Shown here: positions 35,189 through 45,148 of the stretch, in pieces
How the letters are laid out: each line of letters starts with the position of its first letter
How positions within the stretch are numbered: position 1 is the first letter of the stretch
From: Methylomonas rhizoryzae
GTDB taxonomy: Bacteria; Pseudomonadota; Gammaproteobacteria; Methylococcales; Methylomonadaceae
Direction of reading: 5' to 3'
NCBI RefSeq assembly: GCF_008632455.1
Contig: NZ_CP043929.1
Span: 3,534,001-3,598,000, forward strand
DNA length: 64,000 bases
The notes under the pieces: generated by a model
The model's database searches: none
What the model saw: the letters and a program-made list of their open reading frames with translations, nothing else
Told to the model about the DNA's origin: nothing
Made by a program: the position numbers and the translations under genes

Positions 35189-36493
35189 CTAACCGAACGG
35201 ACTTTCCAAAATAATGGTTTCGTTCCTGTCCGGACCGGTAGACAAAATCGTCACTTTTACCCCGACCAGGGCTTCGATGCGGGCGATATACGCTCTGGCG
35301 TTTTCCGGCAAGTCTTCGAAGCGGGTAACGCCGGCGGTGCTGTCGTTCCAACCCGGCATTTCCTCGACCACCGGCTCGCACACCGCATACTGATCGGCAC
35401 CCAAGGGCGCAGTTTCGGTCAGCCTACCGTCGATCTTGTAGGCGGTGCAAATGCCGATTTTATCCAGGCCGTCCAGCACGTCCAGTTTGGTCAGACAAAT
35501 GCCGCTCAAACTGTTCAACTGCGCGGATTTACGCATGGACACGGCGTCGAACCAGCCGCAGCGACGCTTACGGCCGGTGGTAGCGCCGAATTCGTGACCT
35601 TTAGTCCCCAAATGCTCGCCGTAACTATCGTGCAATTCCGACGGAAACGGCCCGTTGCCGACTCGGGTCGAATAAGCTTTGGTAATACCCAGCACATAAT
35701 CGATAGCCAAAGGCCCTACGCCGCTGCCGGTTGCGGCTCCGCCTGCGGTAGTATTGGACGATGTCACATACGGATAGGTGCCATGGTCTATATCCAACAA
35801 AGCCCCCTGCGCCCCTTCGAACAAGATGTTGTGTTCCTGTTGCTGGTGAATATACAGTTCCTCTGCTACATCCGCCAGCATCGGAATGATCTGTTCGCCC
35901 AGTGCCAGCAAGGTATCCAGCATTTGCTGATAATCCAACGCTTCGGCTTGGTAATAATTGACCAACATGAAGTTATGGTATTCGACCAGTTCTTTCAAGC
36001 GCTGCGCGAACTCCTGCGGTTTGAGCAGGTCGCCGGCACGCAGGCCGCGGCGCGCCACTTTGTCTTCATATGCGGGACCGATGCCGCGTCCGGTGGTACC
36101 GATCGCTTTGCTGCCACGGGCTTTTTCCCGCGCTTGGTCTATCGCCACGTGAATAGGCAGAATCAACGCGCAAGCTTCACTGATTTTCAAGCGGTTACGT
36201 AGCGGTACGCCGGATTTTTCCAGCAATTCGATTTCCTTGATCAAGGCCTGCGGGCACAAAACCACCCCGTTGCCGATCAGGCATTGCACCTTGTCGCGCA
36301 ACACGCCGGAAGGAATCAGGTGCAAAACGGTTTTTTCGCCGTTGATCACCAAGGTGTGACCGGCGTTGTGTCCGCCTTGGAAACGCACGACCGCGGAGGC
36401 TTGCTCGGTCAATAAATCGACCAATTTACCCTTACCTTCGTCACCCCACTGCGTGCCGATGACAACTACATTTTTTCCCATATATTTTTTCAA
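35189..36493 (-). CDS. purA: Adenylosuccinate synthetase
   Basis: A 434-aa enzyme. GTP loop IGTQWGDEGKGKLVDLL, catalytic region GGHNAGHTLV, TTGRGIGPAYEDK and C-terminal base-binding residues RIEALVGVKVTILSTGPDR. It converts IMP and aspartate to adenylosuccinate. It ends the hfq-hflX-hflK-hflC-hisZ-purA series, 2 bases after hisZ. Confidence 0.96.
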   Translation of the reverse strand: MKKYMGKNVVVIGTQWGDEGKGKLVDLLTEQASAVVRFQGGHNAGHTLVINGEKTVLHLIPSGVLRDKVQCLIGNGVVLCPQALIKEIELLEKSGVPLRNRLKISEACALILPIHVAIDQAREKARGSKAIGTTGRGIGPAYEDKVARRGLRAGDLLKPQEFAQRLKELVEYHNFMLVNYYQAEALDYQQMLDTLLALGEQIIPMLADVAEELYIHQQQEHNILFEGAQGALLDIDHGTYPYVTSSNTTAGGAATGSGVGPLAIDYVLGITKAYSTRVGNGPFPSELHDSYGEHLGTKGHEFGATTGRKRRCGWFDAVSMRKSAQLNSLSGICLTKLDVLDGLDKIGICTAYKIDGRLTETAPLGADQYAVCEPVVEEMPGWNDSTAGVTRFEDLPENARAYIARIEALVGVKVTILSTGPDRNETIILESPFG

Positions 36494-36495
36494 CC

Positions 36496-37686
36496 CTAAC
36501 TTAATGGCTTGACGACCCAGCGGCCATCCTGTTTTTCCAGAATTGCGTTACACCCCAGCTGCTCGGCACTTCCGGTCTGACCCGGCAAATAGCGGATCAC
36601 CTTAGTACCCTCGGCCCGCAAATCGCGCACCAGCACCGCCAAATCGGCATCGTCGTCGGCCGGCGCCAGCACGGACTGACGGCCGCCTATCGAGACTTGC
36701 GGTTCCAGCAAACCCGCCAAGGTTTTCAAATCCGCGCTAAACCCGGTTGCAGCCCGGGCCCTGCCGAACACCGCGCCGATATTGTCGTAACGGCCGCCAC
36801 GGGCGATTTCCCTACCCATACCGGGAACAAATGCCGCAAATACAACACCGGTGTGATAATGGTAACCGCGCAATTCCGCCAAATCGAAACTGACGGCAAG
36901 AGATGGATAATCGCGTTGCAATTTATCGGCGACAGCTTGCAGTTCGCCTAAGGCTTGATCGATGCCGGCATCGGCGAGATCGAGCAAACGTCCAGCCTTG
37001 TCCAGCACCTGCACGTCGCCGTTCAGCTTGGTCAAGGCTTCGAACAAGGCTTTCAATTCGGCGGCAATGGCGAAACCGTTCAACAACTCGCTCAGCTCGG
37101 TGCGGGCCTTGCGTTGCAAGACGTCGAACAATTCGGCTTCCTGGGTTGCATCCAATCCGGCCAGTTGCACCAAAGCCCGGTAAATACCTACATGGCCTAA
37201 ATCCAAATGGACGTGTTGCGCACCGCTGATGGCCAACATTTCCAGCATCAGTTGCACGACTTCGTAGTCGCTTTCGATTCCGGCGTGGCCGTATAACTCG
37301 GCACCGATTTGCATCGGACTGCGGGTTTTTTCCAACGGATCACCTACGGTATGCAACACCGTGCCGGCATAGCACAAACGGGTGGGCCAAGCATGCTTCA
37401 AATTATGCGCATCGATACGCGCCACTTGCGGGGTCATATCGGCCCTTACCCCCAACAGTTCACCGCTCAATTGGTCGGTCAATTTGAAGGTTTGCAGATC
37501 CAAATCCGAGCCCGAGCCTATCAGCAAGGACTCCAAATAATCGACGAACGGCGGCACTACTAGTTGGTAGCCCCAGCGTTCGAAAGTATCCAGCAAGTCC
37601 CTGCGCAAGCGTTCTACGTGCGCAGCCTGTGCCGGCAACATCTCCGAGATGCCTTCCGGCAATAACCAGGAATTTTTTTTTTGCAT
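36496..37686 (-). CDS. hisZ: ATP phosphoribosyltransferase regulatory subunit
   Basis: A 396-aa HisRS-like protein without a tRNA-binding domain. Motif 2 region VRADMTPQVARIDA, then LPTRLCYAG-like (TRLCYAGTVLH) and FDLAELRGYHYHTGVVFAAF and GGRYDNIGAVFG. It activates short-form HisG in histidine synthesis. The ATG at 37686 begins the family motif NSWLLPEG; an upstream in-frame ATG at 37752 would include a hairpin region. Confidence 0.93.
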   Translation of the reverse strand: MQKKNSWLLPEGISEMLPAQAAHVERLRRDLLDTFERWGYQLVVPPFVDYLESLLIGSGSDLDLQTFKLTDQLSGELLGVRADMTPQVARIDAHNLKHAWPTRLCYAGTVLHTVGDPLEKTRSPMQIGAELYGHAGIESDYEVVQLMLEMLAISGAQHVHLDLGHVGIYRALVQLAGLDATQEAELFDVLQRKARTELSELLNGFAIAAELKALFEALTKLNGDVQVLDKAGRLLDLADAGIDQALGELQAVADKLQRDYPSLAVSFDLAELRGYHYHTGVVFAAFVPGMGREIARGGRYDNIGAVFGRARAATGFSADLKTLAGLLEPQVSIGGRQSVLAPADDDADLAVLVRDLRAEGTKVIRYLPGQTGSAEQLGCNAILEKQDGRWVVKPLS

Positions 37687-37705
37687 TTTCGTTATTCCAA
37701 GCGCA

Positions 37706-37729
37706 GAAAACGCCCCGACCGGCGGAGCG
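37706..37729 (-). terminator. Possible attenuator hairpin between hflC and hisZ
   Basis: Minus strand CGCTCCG/CGGGGCG (one G-U pair) with a 5-base loop is followed by TTTTC. It is a weak terminator, so it may only reduce read-through from hflKC into hisZ-purA. Confidence 0.42.
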
Positions 37730-37757
37730 TTTTCTGCGGCGTTTTTAAACACCTAAG

Positions 37758-38612
37758 TTATTTCGGATGCCTGAAAAATTTGAAGAAATCGGAGTCCGGC
37801 TCCAATACCATGATATTACCGGACTTGCCCAAGCTTTGTTTATAAGCAATCATGCTACGATAAAACGCATAAAACTCGCTGTCTTCTCCGTAGGCCTTTG
37901 CAAAAATCTCAGCGGCCTTGGCATCACCCTCACCCCGCAGCACCTCGGAATCCCGGTAGGCATTGGCTAGAATGATCTCACGCTGCTTATCCGCATCCGC
38001 ACGGATGCGCTCAGCAGCCTCGGATCCTTGCGAGCGAAACTCGCGCGCGACTCTCGCTCTTTCCGCCTCCATCCTTTGATATACCGAACTGCTGACTTCA
38101 TTCGGTAAATCGATACGCTTGACTTGCACATCCACAATACTGATGCCTAATTTAGCCGCATGCGGCGATAAATTGGTTATCAACGCCTCCCTGATCGCGC
38201 TCCTATCGGTGGAAACCAGTTGTTTGATTTCTCTTTTGCTGAACTCGCTCCGGGCAGCATCTTTCATCATTTGATCAAGACGAATATTCGCCTGACCTAC
38301 ATCGCCGCCGACTGTAGTATAAAAGGTCTTTACATCCCCAATACGCCATTTGACGAAAGAGTCCACGAGAACGTTTTTCTTTTCCATGGTTAAAAACCGT
38401 TCCGGCGTGGAATCCATGGTTAGGATACGTGCGTCGAACTTTTTAACGTTGTTAATCAAAGGCCATTTGAAATGCAAACCCGGTGCGTAGTCAGCTCCGA
38501 CAATTTCACCCAAACGGAATTTGATGACTCTTTCGGTTTCGGCAACGGAGAATACCGACATCAACAACACTATGATGGTTGCACCGACCGCAACGACTAA
38601 TTTATTGCCCAT
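37758..38612 (-). CDS. hflC: HflC, FtsH protease modulator
   Basis: A 284-aa stomatin/prohibitin (SPFH) protein with one N-terminal membrane anchor (VVAVGATIIVLLMSVFSV), the SPFH core with VQVKRIDLPNEVSSSVYQRM, then a coiled coil ERARVAREFRSQGSEAAERI. With HflK it forms a large periplasmic cage around FtsH. It starts 4 bases after the hflK stop. Confidence 0.95.
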   Translation of the reverse strand: MGNKLVVAVGATIIVLLMSVFSVAETERVIKFRLGEIVGADYAPGLHFKWPLINNVKKFDARILTMDSTPERFLTMEKKNVLVDSFVKWRIGDVKTFYTTVGGDVGQANIRLDQMMKDAARSEFSKREIKQLVSTDRSAIREALITNLSPHAAKLGISIVDVQVKRIDLPNEVSSSVYQRMEAERARVAREFRSQGSEAAERIRADADKQREIILANAYRDSEVLRGEGDAKAAEIFAKAYGEDSEFYAFYRSMIAYKQSLGKSGNIMVLEPDSDFFKFFRHPK

Positions 38613-38616
38613 ATTA

Positions 38617-39816
38617 TTAGCGCCCCCTCACGTCGCGTTCCCGCGCTGATGCGCGGATATCGCTTTCATATTTTTGAATAGGCTGGCTGCTACCCGGCGA
38701 TGTAGATTGCTCGGGTAAGGCTACCGCTTCGACAGCCGGAGCGGGGGAATTGCCAACGACTTTATCCAGCGGCAAATACATAATGTTATTACCGTCTTTG
38801 ACGTCGACCAACACGCTGCTGGCACGATTCAATACCGTCTCCATCGCCTCGAGATACATCCGCTGTTTAGTCACTGCCGGGGCTTTTTTATACTCCGTCA
38901 ACAACTGGGTAAAACGACTGACATCCCCATTGGCCTGTGCACTAACTTTTTCCTTGTAGCCTTCCGCCTCTTGCACGATACGAGACGCCGCGCCGCGCGC
39001 CTTAGGCAGCACATCGTTGGAATAAGCTTCCGCCTCGTTGATCAAACGCTGTTTGTCTTCACGAGCTCGGATCGCATCCTCGAACGCACCTTGAACCTGC
39101 TCCGGCGGCTGGGCATCCTGCAAGTTGACACTGGTCACCAAAATACCGGTCCGATAGGCATCCATGACTGCTTGAATTTCCGCTTTGATAGCGGATACGA
39201 TTTCGCTACGCCCTTCGGTCAGCACGAAGTCCATGTTACTGGCACCGATCACGCCGCGTTCCACGCTTTCGGTCACCTGTTTAAGAGTCGAATTCGGATC
39301 CAACACATTGAACGCATAATCCTTGGCGTCTTTAACTTGATATTGCACCGCCAGCCGCACATCGACGATGTTTTCGTCTTTGGTCAACATCATCGCTTCT
39401 TTCGGTACCGATCCCATGGCCTGGCCGCTACCTGAACGGTAACCCACTTCGATAAAACGTTGCTGTTCGACGTTAATCACCTGAACTTGCTCAATCGGGG
39501 CGGGTATATGCCAATTCAGACCGGGCGTAGTGGTTTCCACGTAAGCGCCAAAGCGGGTGACGACCCCGCGAGTGCCCTCGTCCACGGTATACCAACCGCT
39601 GACTCCCCATAGCACTACTGCGCCGATAGCCAGATAGCCCAAACCGGCCATGGAAGAGCCTCCGCCGGAACGGCCACCGCCCGAACCGCCGCCGAAGATT
39701 TTTCCCAACTTTTCCTGCAGTGAACGAACGACTTCATCTAAATCGGGAGGGTTATTCCGGTCGTTCCGACCGCTCCACGGGTCATTCTTATCGCCGCCAG
39801 GCTCATTCCAAGACAT
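38617..39816 (-). CDS. hflK: HflK, FtsH protease modulator
   Basis: A 399-aa SPFH protein starting MSWNEPGGDKNDPWSGRNDR, with a glycine-rich N-terminal cytosolic part, a membrane helix (LAIGAVVLWGVSGWYTV), SPFH domain and EAEAYSNDVLPKARG coiled coil. GGAG precedes the ATG at 39816; the frame is open to 39873 but has no ribosome site there. It pairs with HflC. Confidence 0.95.
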   Translation of the reverse strand: MSWNEPGGDKNDPWSGRNDRNNPPDLDEVVRSLQEKLGKIFGGGSGGGRSGGGSSMAGLGYLAIGAVVLWGVSGWYTVDEGTRGVVTRFGAYVETTTPGLNWHIPAPIEQVQVINVEQQRFIEVGYRSGSGQAMGSVPKEAMMLTKDENIVDVRLAVQYQVKDAKDYAFNVLDPNSTLKQVTESVERGVIGASNMDFVLTEGRSEIVSAIKAEIQAVMDAYRTGILVTSVNLQDAQPPEQVQGAFEDAIRAREDKQRLINEAEAYSNDVLPKARGAASRIVQEAEGYKEKVSAQANGDVSRFTQLLTEYKKAPAVTKQRMYLEAMETVLNRASSVLVDVKDGNNIMYLPLDKVVGNSPAPAVEAVALPEQSTSPGSSQPIQKYESDIRASARERDVRGR

Positions 39817-39949
39817 ATGAACACTCCAATTGGACTGTAAAACCAACGCTGAAGGCATTGCAATCGAAATCAACCGGCTTGCATCGCGCTAAAGCGGACC
39901 ATTCTAACTTAAATTATCGTATCCGGTAAGCCGCCGGCGCCGCGCCGCC

Positions 39950-41227
39950 TCAGCCCGGCAAGGCCAACACTTCTTCGGCGCGCACGTCTTTCAACAAGCC
40001 TAAATTTTTCTTGTCGATTTCTATCGTCAGTTCGCATGCGCCAAAATCGTCGATTTTTTCTTCTAAAAAACGCACTTGGCCGAACCATTTGGCTTTCAAA
40101 CCGGCCTGACTGGCCGGCAAAAAACATTTGCGTATCACTTTGCTGTCGCAAAAACATTGTTTCAAGGCTTGCAGCAACAAATCCACCCCTAGACCGGTTT
40201 GTGCACTGATCCAGACTGCTACCGGCCGGCCGTTTGCATCAAAATCGATGCGTGGCGCTACCTCTTCCAGCAAATCGATCTTGTTGTAAATTCTTAACTG
40301 GGCGATCGAGCCGGCACCGATGTCTTGCAGTACACGGTTGACTTCCAGAATCGTATCCTCGCGGTCCGGAGCATCGGCATCGATCACGTGCAACAACAGA
40401 TCCGCCTCGCTGGCCTCCTGCAACGTGGACCGAAACGCGGCAACCAACTCGTGCGGCAAATGCCGAATAAAACCGACCGTATCGGCCAAAATAACCTCGG
40501 CATTTTGGTCTATCGGCAAATGCCGCAACGTCGGGTCCAGCGTCGCAAACAATTGGTCGGCGGCGTAAATGCCGGCGCCTGTCAGTGTATTGAACAACGT
40601 GGATTTGCCGGCGTTGGTATAGCCGACCAGGGAAACCGTGGGAATTTCGGCTTTTTTTCGTTTGCTGCGCCCCTGGTGGCGTTGTTTCTCCACTTTTTGC
40701 AAGCGCTGCTGTATCTGCTTGATCCTGACCCCTAGCAAACGCCGGTCGGTCTCCAGCTGGGTCTCACCCGGACCACGCAGACCGATACCGCCCTTTTGCC
40801 TCTCCAAGTGCGTCCAGCCACGTATCAGGCGGGTCGATAAATGCTTGAGCTGGGCCAATTCCACCTGCAACTTACCTTCGAAAGTTTGCGCGCGTTGGGC
40901 AAAAATGTCCAAAATCAAGCCATTCCTATCCACCACCCGGGTTTCCAGGGCTTTTTCCAAATTACGTTCCTGGCTGGGCGACAGCGGGTGGTTGACGATA
41001 ATGATATCGGCCTGATGTTCAGCCACTGCGGCTTTTATTTCATCCAGCTTACCGAGGCCGACAAAATATTTCGGGTCTGGCCGGTGCCTGCTGCCGCAAA
41101 CGGTATGAATAGGCTGAGCGCCCGCCGATTTGGTAAGTTCTTTCAGCTCGTCGAGATCTTCTTGTCCGACTTGCAAATTCAGGTGAACAAGTATGGCTCG
41201 TTCACCCGCATCGGGACGTTCGAACAA
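39950..41227 (-). CDS. hflX: GTPase HflX, ribosome-splitting factor
   Basis: A 425-aa Obg-HflX GTPase. The N-terminal HflX domain ends with GGIGLRGPGETQLETDRRLL; G1 VSLVGYTNAGKSTLFNTLTG, G3 DTVGFIRHLP, G4 NKIDLL. It rescues stalled ribosomes under stress. The start appears to be TTG at 41227, with GAGG eight bases before it, 12 bases after the hfq stop. Confidence 0.94.
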   Translation of the reverse strand: MFERPDAGERAILVHLNLQVGQEDLDELKELTKSAGAQPIHTVCGSRHRPDPKYFVGLGKLDEIKAAVAEHQADIIIVNHPLSPSQERNLEKALETRVVDRNGLILDIFAQRAQTFEGKLQVELAQLKHLSTRLIRGWTHLERQKGGIGLRGPGETQLETDRRLLGVRIKQIQQRLQKVEKQRHQGRSKRKKAEIPTVSLVGYTNAGKSTLFNTLTGAGIYAADQLFATLDPTLRHLPIDQNAEVILADTVGFIRHLPHELVAAFRSTLQEASEADLLLHVIDADAPDREDTILEVNRVLQDIGAGSIAQLRIYNKIDLLEEVAPRIDFDANGRPVAVWISAQTGLGVDLLLQALKQCFCDSKVIRKCFLPASQAGLKAKWFGQVRFLEEKIDDFGACELTIEIDKKNLGLLKDVRAEEVLALPG

Positions 41228-41239
41228 ACAATAAACCTC

Positions 41240-41485
41240 TTAGTGTTGTTCGTCCCCTGCATCGCTATCGCGGTGCATGGTCACGTTTTTACTCGGCACG
41301 ATGGTCGAAATGGCGTGTTTATAGACCATTTGATTGACAGTGTTTTTCAACATTACGACATATTGATCGAAAGAATCGACCCGGCCTTGCAGCTTAATGC
41401 CGTTGACCAGGAAGATAGATACAGGGGTATGCTCTTTTCTAAGCGCATTCAAAAAACTATCCTGCAAATTCTGTGCTTTCGACAT
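41240..41485 (-). CDS. hfq: RNA chaperone Hfq
   Basis: An 81-aa protein, the standard length for proteobacteria. Sm1 region QDSFLNALRKEHTPVSIFL-VNGIKLQG and Sm2 YKHAISTIVPS are intact. It pairs small RNAs with mRNAs and heads the hflXKC group as in most gammaproteobacteria (miaA, the usual neighbour, is not upstream). AAGGAG lies before the ATG at 41485; an upstream ATG at 41518 is not supported. Confidence 0.96.
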   Translation of the reverse strand: MSKAQNLQDSFLNALRKEHTPVSIFLVNGIKLQGRVDSFDQYVVMLKNTVNQMVYKHAISTIVPSKNVTMHRDSDAGDEQH

Positions 41486-41518
41486 CCTATTTCTCCTTAT
41501 TATTGTTCTTGCGGGCAT

Positions 41519-41547
41519 ACATTACCCGCTCTAAGCATGGATTTCAA
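41519..41547 (-). promoter_or_regulatory. Candidate sigma70 promoter of hfq
   Basis: Minus strand TTGAAA and TAATGT separated by 17 bases, with a predicted start about 27 bases before the hfq ATG. This is the best promoter-like pair in the upstream gap. Confidence 0.58.
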
Positions 41548-41809
41548 CATAACGGGCACTAGGGTTTTCCACCCGGACTCAAGGGTAAGTTTGGGACGAA
41601 TTACAAGCTTTTCAAGTTCCAAGAGCCACGAAAAAAAATTCGCAGCCCCAACATTTGACAGACAATAGCCGGCGGCGAAGCCGGAATTGCGAAAACATAA
41701 CCGGATAACCTCAAAGCTAAGCCGCAATAATTAAGCCTTTCCGTTAGGCAACGCCTGCCGACTTGACGGCGGATAGAAACCAACGCCGTTAACCCGGCAA
41801 AACCGCGTG
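41548..41809. other. Intergenic stretch between hfq promoter and the ettA end
   Basis: The 324 bases between hfq and ettA contain the hfq promoter and an imperfect GTTAAC...GTTAAC inverted repeat just past ettA without a T-run. No coding sequence is convincing. Confidence 0.4.
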
Positions 41810-43474
41810 TTAACTTATTTTTTTGTACTTGATTCGATGCGGCGTATCGGCATCGATGCCTAAGCGGCGATGCCGATCAGCTTCGTAATCGGCGTAATTG
41901 CCTTCGAACCAGACGACTTCGCTATCGCCTTCAAAAGCCAGCATGTGAGTGGCAACCCGGTCTAAAAACCAACGGTCGTGCGAGATCACCACCGCGCACC
42001 CCGGAAACGCCAGCAAGGCTTCTTCCAGCGCACGCAAGGTTTCCACGTCCAAATCGTTGGTCGGCTCGTCTAGCAGCAGCACGTTGCCGCCGCTTTTGAG
42101 CAGCTTTGCCAAATGCACCCGGTTGCGCTCGCCGCCGGACAGATCGCCGATACGTTTTTGCTGGTCCGGCCCTTTAAAGTTGAAACGGCCGCAATAAGCG
42201 CGGGACGGTGTTTCATATTTACCGACCGTAATCATGTCCAAACCATCGGAAATTTCTTCCCAGACGGTTTTGTTGTTATCCATATTGTCGCGGAACTGCT
42301 CGACATAAGACAGCTGTACCGTTTGTCCCATGGTAAAAGTACCCGAATCCGGCTGTTCGAAACCGGCCATCATCCGAAACAAGGTGGTTTTACCGGCGCC
42401 GTTCGGGCCGATGATGCCGACGATACCGCCGGGCGGCAACTTGAAGCTCAAATTGTTGATCAACAGCCTGTCGCCGAAACCTTTGCTGACGTTGTCGGCC
42501 TCGATCACCACATCGCCCAGCCGCGGACCGGGCGGAATATAAATTTCCTGGGTCTCGTTGCGTTTTTGCACTTCGACCGAAGACAATTCTTCGAAACGAG
42601 CCAGACGGGCTTTACTCTTGGCATGCCGGCCTTTCGGATTGGAACGCACCCATTCCAACTCGGCTTTCATGGCTTTTTGCCGCGAACTCTCCTGCTTTTC
42701 CTCTAATTCCAGGCGTTTTTCTTTCTGCTCCAGCCAGGACGAGTAATTGCCCTCCCAAGGAATACCCATGCCGCGGTCCAATTCCAAAATCCAGCCGGCG
42801 ACGTTGTCCAAGAAGTAGCGATCGTGGGTCACCGCCACCACGGTGCCGCTGTAATCGTGCAAGAAACGCTCCAGCCAGGCCACCGATTCGGCGTCCAGAT
42901 GGTTGGTCGGTTCGTCCAGCAACAACATGTCCGGCTTGGACAACAACAAGCGGCACAAAGCTACCCGGCGCTTTTCGCCACCCGACAACTTACTCACGTC
43001 GGCGTCCCAATCCGGCAAGCGCAAGGCATCGGCGGCAATCTCCAACTGCCTATCCAAATTATGGCCGTCGCATGCGTTGATAATGTCTTCCAGCTTGGCC
43101 TGTTCCGCCGCCAATTTATCGAAGTCGGCGTCGGGGTCGGCATAAGCGGCATACACCGCATCCAACTGCGCCAGCGCATCTTTGACGTGCTGGACCGATT
43201 CTTCGATGATGCCGCGCACGTTTTTAGTCGGATCCAACTCGGGTTCTTGCGGTAAATAGCCGATATTGATGCCTTTCAGCGGCACGGCTTCGCCTTCTAT
43301 TTCCTTGTCCACCCCGGCCATGATGCGCAGCAACGTGGATTTACCGGACCCGTTCAGACCCAACACGCCGATCTTGGCGCCGGGAAAAAACGACAAGGAA
43401 ATGTCCTTCAAAATGTATTTTTTGGGCGGCACGACTTTGCCGACCCGGTTCATCGAAAAGATGTATTGCGCCAT
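41810..43474 (-). CDS. ettA: Energy-dependent translational throttle protein EttA (ABC-F)
   Basis: A 554-aa ABC-F protein without membrane helices. Two ATPase domains: Walker A GLNGSGKSTLLRIMAG and GPNGAGKTTLFRMMAG, signatures LSGGEKRRVALCRLL and LSGGERNRVHLAKLL. The arm inserted in the first domain and the linker (residues about 240-320) are typical. It binds the ribosomal E site and gates translation by ATP/ADP ratio. It is monocistronic. Confidence 0.95.
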   Translation of the reverse strand: MAQYIFSMNRVGKVVPPKKYILKDISLSFFPGAKIGVLGLNGSGKSTLLRIMAGVDKEIEGEAVPLKGINIGYLPQEPELDPTKNVRGIIEESVQHVKDALAQLDAVYAAYADPDADFDKLAAEQAKLEDIINACDGHNLDRQLEIAADALRLPDWDADVSKLSGGEKRRVALCRLLLSKPDMLLLDEPTNHLDAESVAWLERFLHDYSGTVVAVTHDRYFLDNVAGWILELDRGMGIPWEGNYSSWLEQKEKRLELEEKQESSRQKAMKAELEWVRSNPKGRHAKSKARLARFEELSSVEVQKRNETQEIYIPPGPRLGDVVIEADNVSKGFGDRLLINNLSFKLPPGGIVGIIGPNGAGKTTLFRMMAGFEQPDSGTFTMGQTVQLSYVEQFRDNMDNNKTVWEEISDGLDMITVGKYETPSRAYCGRFNFKGPDQQKRIGDLSGGERNRVHLAKLLKSGGNVLLLDEPTNDLDVETLRALEEALLAFPGCAVVISHDRWFLDRVATHMLAFEGDSEVVWFEGNYADYEADRHRRLGIDADTPHRIKYKKIS

Positions 43475-43935
43475 GGTTTTTCGAAAACTGAAAAAAATAA
43501 ACCGGCATTATACCGTGGCCGAACCAATCACAAGGAGCAATTTGCTGCCAAGACCAAACCTGCCCTTTATTTTTGGGTTTGAACCGGACCGGTTATCGGT
43601 GGTGTAGAGCAAACCCGAACGGAAGCGGAACGTAAGCAATCGGAAAGCACATCCGCTAGACAGCGGCAAACGCCCACAACGTTACCATCGTTCAAGGAAA
43701 AATTAGACAGGGCTGAGCGTCGCAATGTCGCGATGACTAGCCATACCGTAAACACTGGCGGGACTAGAATGCCCGAAATGCACAAAGGCATACATTTCGG
43801 GCTGAAATACAGGATTCAGAGTAACCTGCTTAAGAAAAAGACCGCCCCGAAACATCGGCTGCACGGCATGCGGTGTTTTTACAATCCGTTAAATATCGAT
43901 TCAAATTCCGTTTCGGCCAAACTCGAACGGTCGCC
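43475..43935. other. 461-base gap, no gene identified
   Basis: It lies between ettA and the small cytochrome c gene. Only short low-quality ORFs are visible on both strands. A short palindrome (GAACCGGACCGGTTA) occurs near 43580. No RNA gene recognised. Confidence 0.4.
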
Positions 43936-44193
43936 TTATTTGAAGAGTTCTGCCGCTGCCGCTTTCAATTTGGCTTCGTCGGCCTGCATCGGCTTCATCA
44001 TCGGATTTTGCGAACTTTTCGCACCAGCTACCAACTCGTCGGCAGTTTTGAATTTTGCTTTCAGCGCATCCACTGCAGGCGCGACTGAGCCGTTGTGACA
44101 GCCTTTGCAGGTATCCGCTGCGCCGGCAATGGATAAACTTGGAACAACGGTCGCTACGGCCAGCGTAGCCAAAGTCAATAGAACTTTTTTCAT
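43936..44193 (-). CDS. Small periplasmic c-type cytochrome
   Basis: An 85-aa protein with a signal peptide (cleavage after SIAGA) and one haem site CKGCH near the mature N terminus. The probable distal Met is in SQNPMMKPM. The size and the layout (CxxCH ... VDALKAKFKTADELVAGAKS) fit class I short cytochromes of c5 or c553 type. It would carry electrons in the periplasm; the partner is unknown. AGGAG precedes the start. Confidence 0.82.
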   Translation of the reverse strand: MKKVLLTLATLAVATVVPSLSIAGAADTCKGCHNGSVAPAVDALKAKFKTADELVAGAKSSQNPMMKPMQADEAKLKAAAAELFK

Positions 44194-44602
44194 CTAAATC
44201 TCCTGGTTTTTTTAGTTATTATCAGCCTCTAATGCTCGACCGTTCATGCGTGCAACTTCGACCGGCCGAACGGTTTGGTGCAGCAGTTGAAATTCCGTCT
44301 GCGCGAAATTTTCTACCACAGCCACCCAAGCAATGCAAATTCTGCCAAGCTGCCGCGCCAACCTACCCCGCGTCGCAACCGCTTTTTGATCGTTCTCGGC
44401 CGACTTGTCGCCTTCGCTTGCCGACCCGTTTTAACCTTGCCGTAGCGACGTCAGGCAATACCAAGCTTAAGAATTATCGCAGTTTACGGCCGCAAGCGGA
44501 CTTTGCCGCAACAACCCGCCCGAATCCGCAAACGGGTTTACTGCCGACCCTCGCCGGGTTTAGCATAGCGTAACCGACTAGCGAAAAATCCCCCGAGTTG
44601 TT
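44194..44602. other. 409-base divergent intergenic region
   Basis: It separates the cytochrome c gene and the peroxiredoxin gene, which diverge, so both promoters should be here. A 113-codon open frame on the plus strand has no ribosome site or recognisable domain and is not called. Confidence 0.4.
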
Positions 44603-45148
44603 ATGCGCACAGCCTCGAAATTATTGAAACGTCTAACGCTGTTATTGGTCTGGCTGCCTTTCGCATCGCCGAGTTGGGCTCAGACCGCGAACGTAGGCAG
44701 CCCGGCTCCGCTGTTCCGGCTCGCCCAGCACGACGGCGGCGAGTTCAACTTGGCCAATCGGCGCGGCAACGGCTGGACCGTGCTGTATTTTTACCCGAAA
44801 GCCGGCACCCCGGGTTGCACTGCCCAAGCTTGTGCATTTCGCGATGCGATAGACGCGATCCGGCAAAAAAACGCCGAAGTCTACGGCATTAGCACCGACG
44901 CGGTCGCCGACCTGCAACGCTTTCACCGCGAGCACCGCTTGAACTTTCCGCTGCTGTCCGACCCGGACGCGCAAGTCACCGACGTCTACGGCGTCAAAAT
45001 GCCGGTATTGACTATGGCAAAACGCAGAACCTTTTTACTCGATCCCGACCTGGTGATCCGCCTGGTCGAAGACGACGTGGATCCGGCCCTGGACGCACAA
45101 CGTATCGCCGATGCTCTAACCAAGCTGCAAGCGGCAAGCGCTCGATAA
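44603..45148 (+). CDS. Secreted peroxiredoxin (BCP/PrxQ type)
   Basis: A 181-aa protein with a signal peptide (LLLVWLPFASPSWAQ) and a thioredoxin-fold peroxidase domain. The peroxidatic site is FYPKAGTPGCTAQACAFRD, with a second Cys five residues later as in PrxQ. VYGVKMPVLTMAKRRTFLLD is the conserved later segment. It would reduce peroxides in the periplasm. Confidence 0.86.
   Translation: MRTASKLLKRLTLLLVWLPFASPSWAQTANVGSPAPLFRLAQHDGGEFNLANRRGNGWTVLYFYPKAGTPGCTAQACAFRDAIDAIRQKNAEVYGISTDAVADLQRFHREHRLNFPLLSDPDAQVTDVYGVKMPVLTMAKRRTFLLDPDLVIRLVEDDVDPALDAQRIADALTKLQAASAR

Noticed and set aside
43560..43600. Short palindrome near 43580 considered as operator
   Set aside because: No gene starts nearby and only one copy is seen.
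44232..44573. 113-codon ORF between cytochrome c and peroxiredoxin genes
   Set aside because: No ribosome site, no recognisable domain, and it fills a divergent promoter region.
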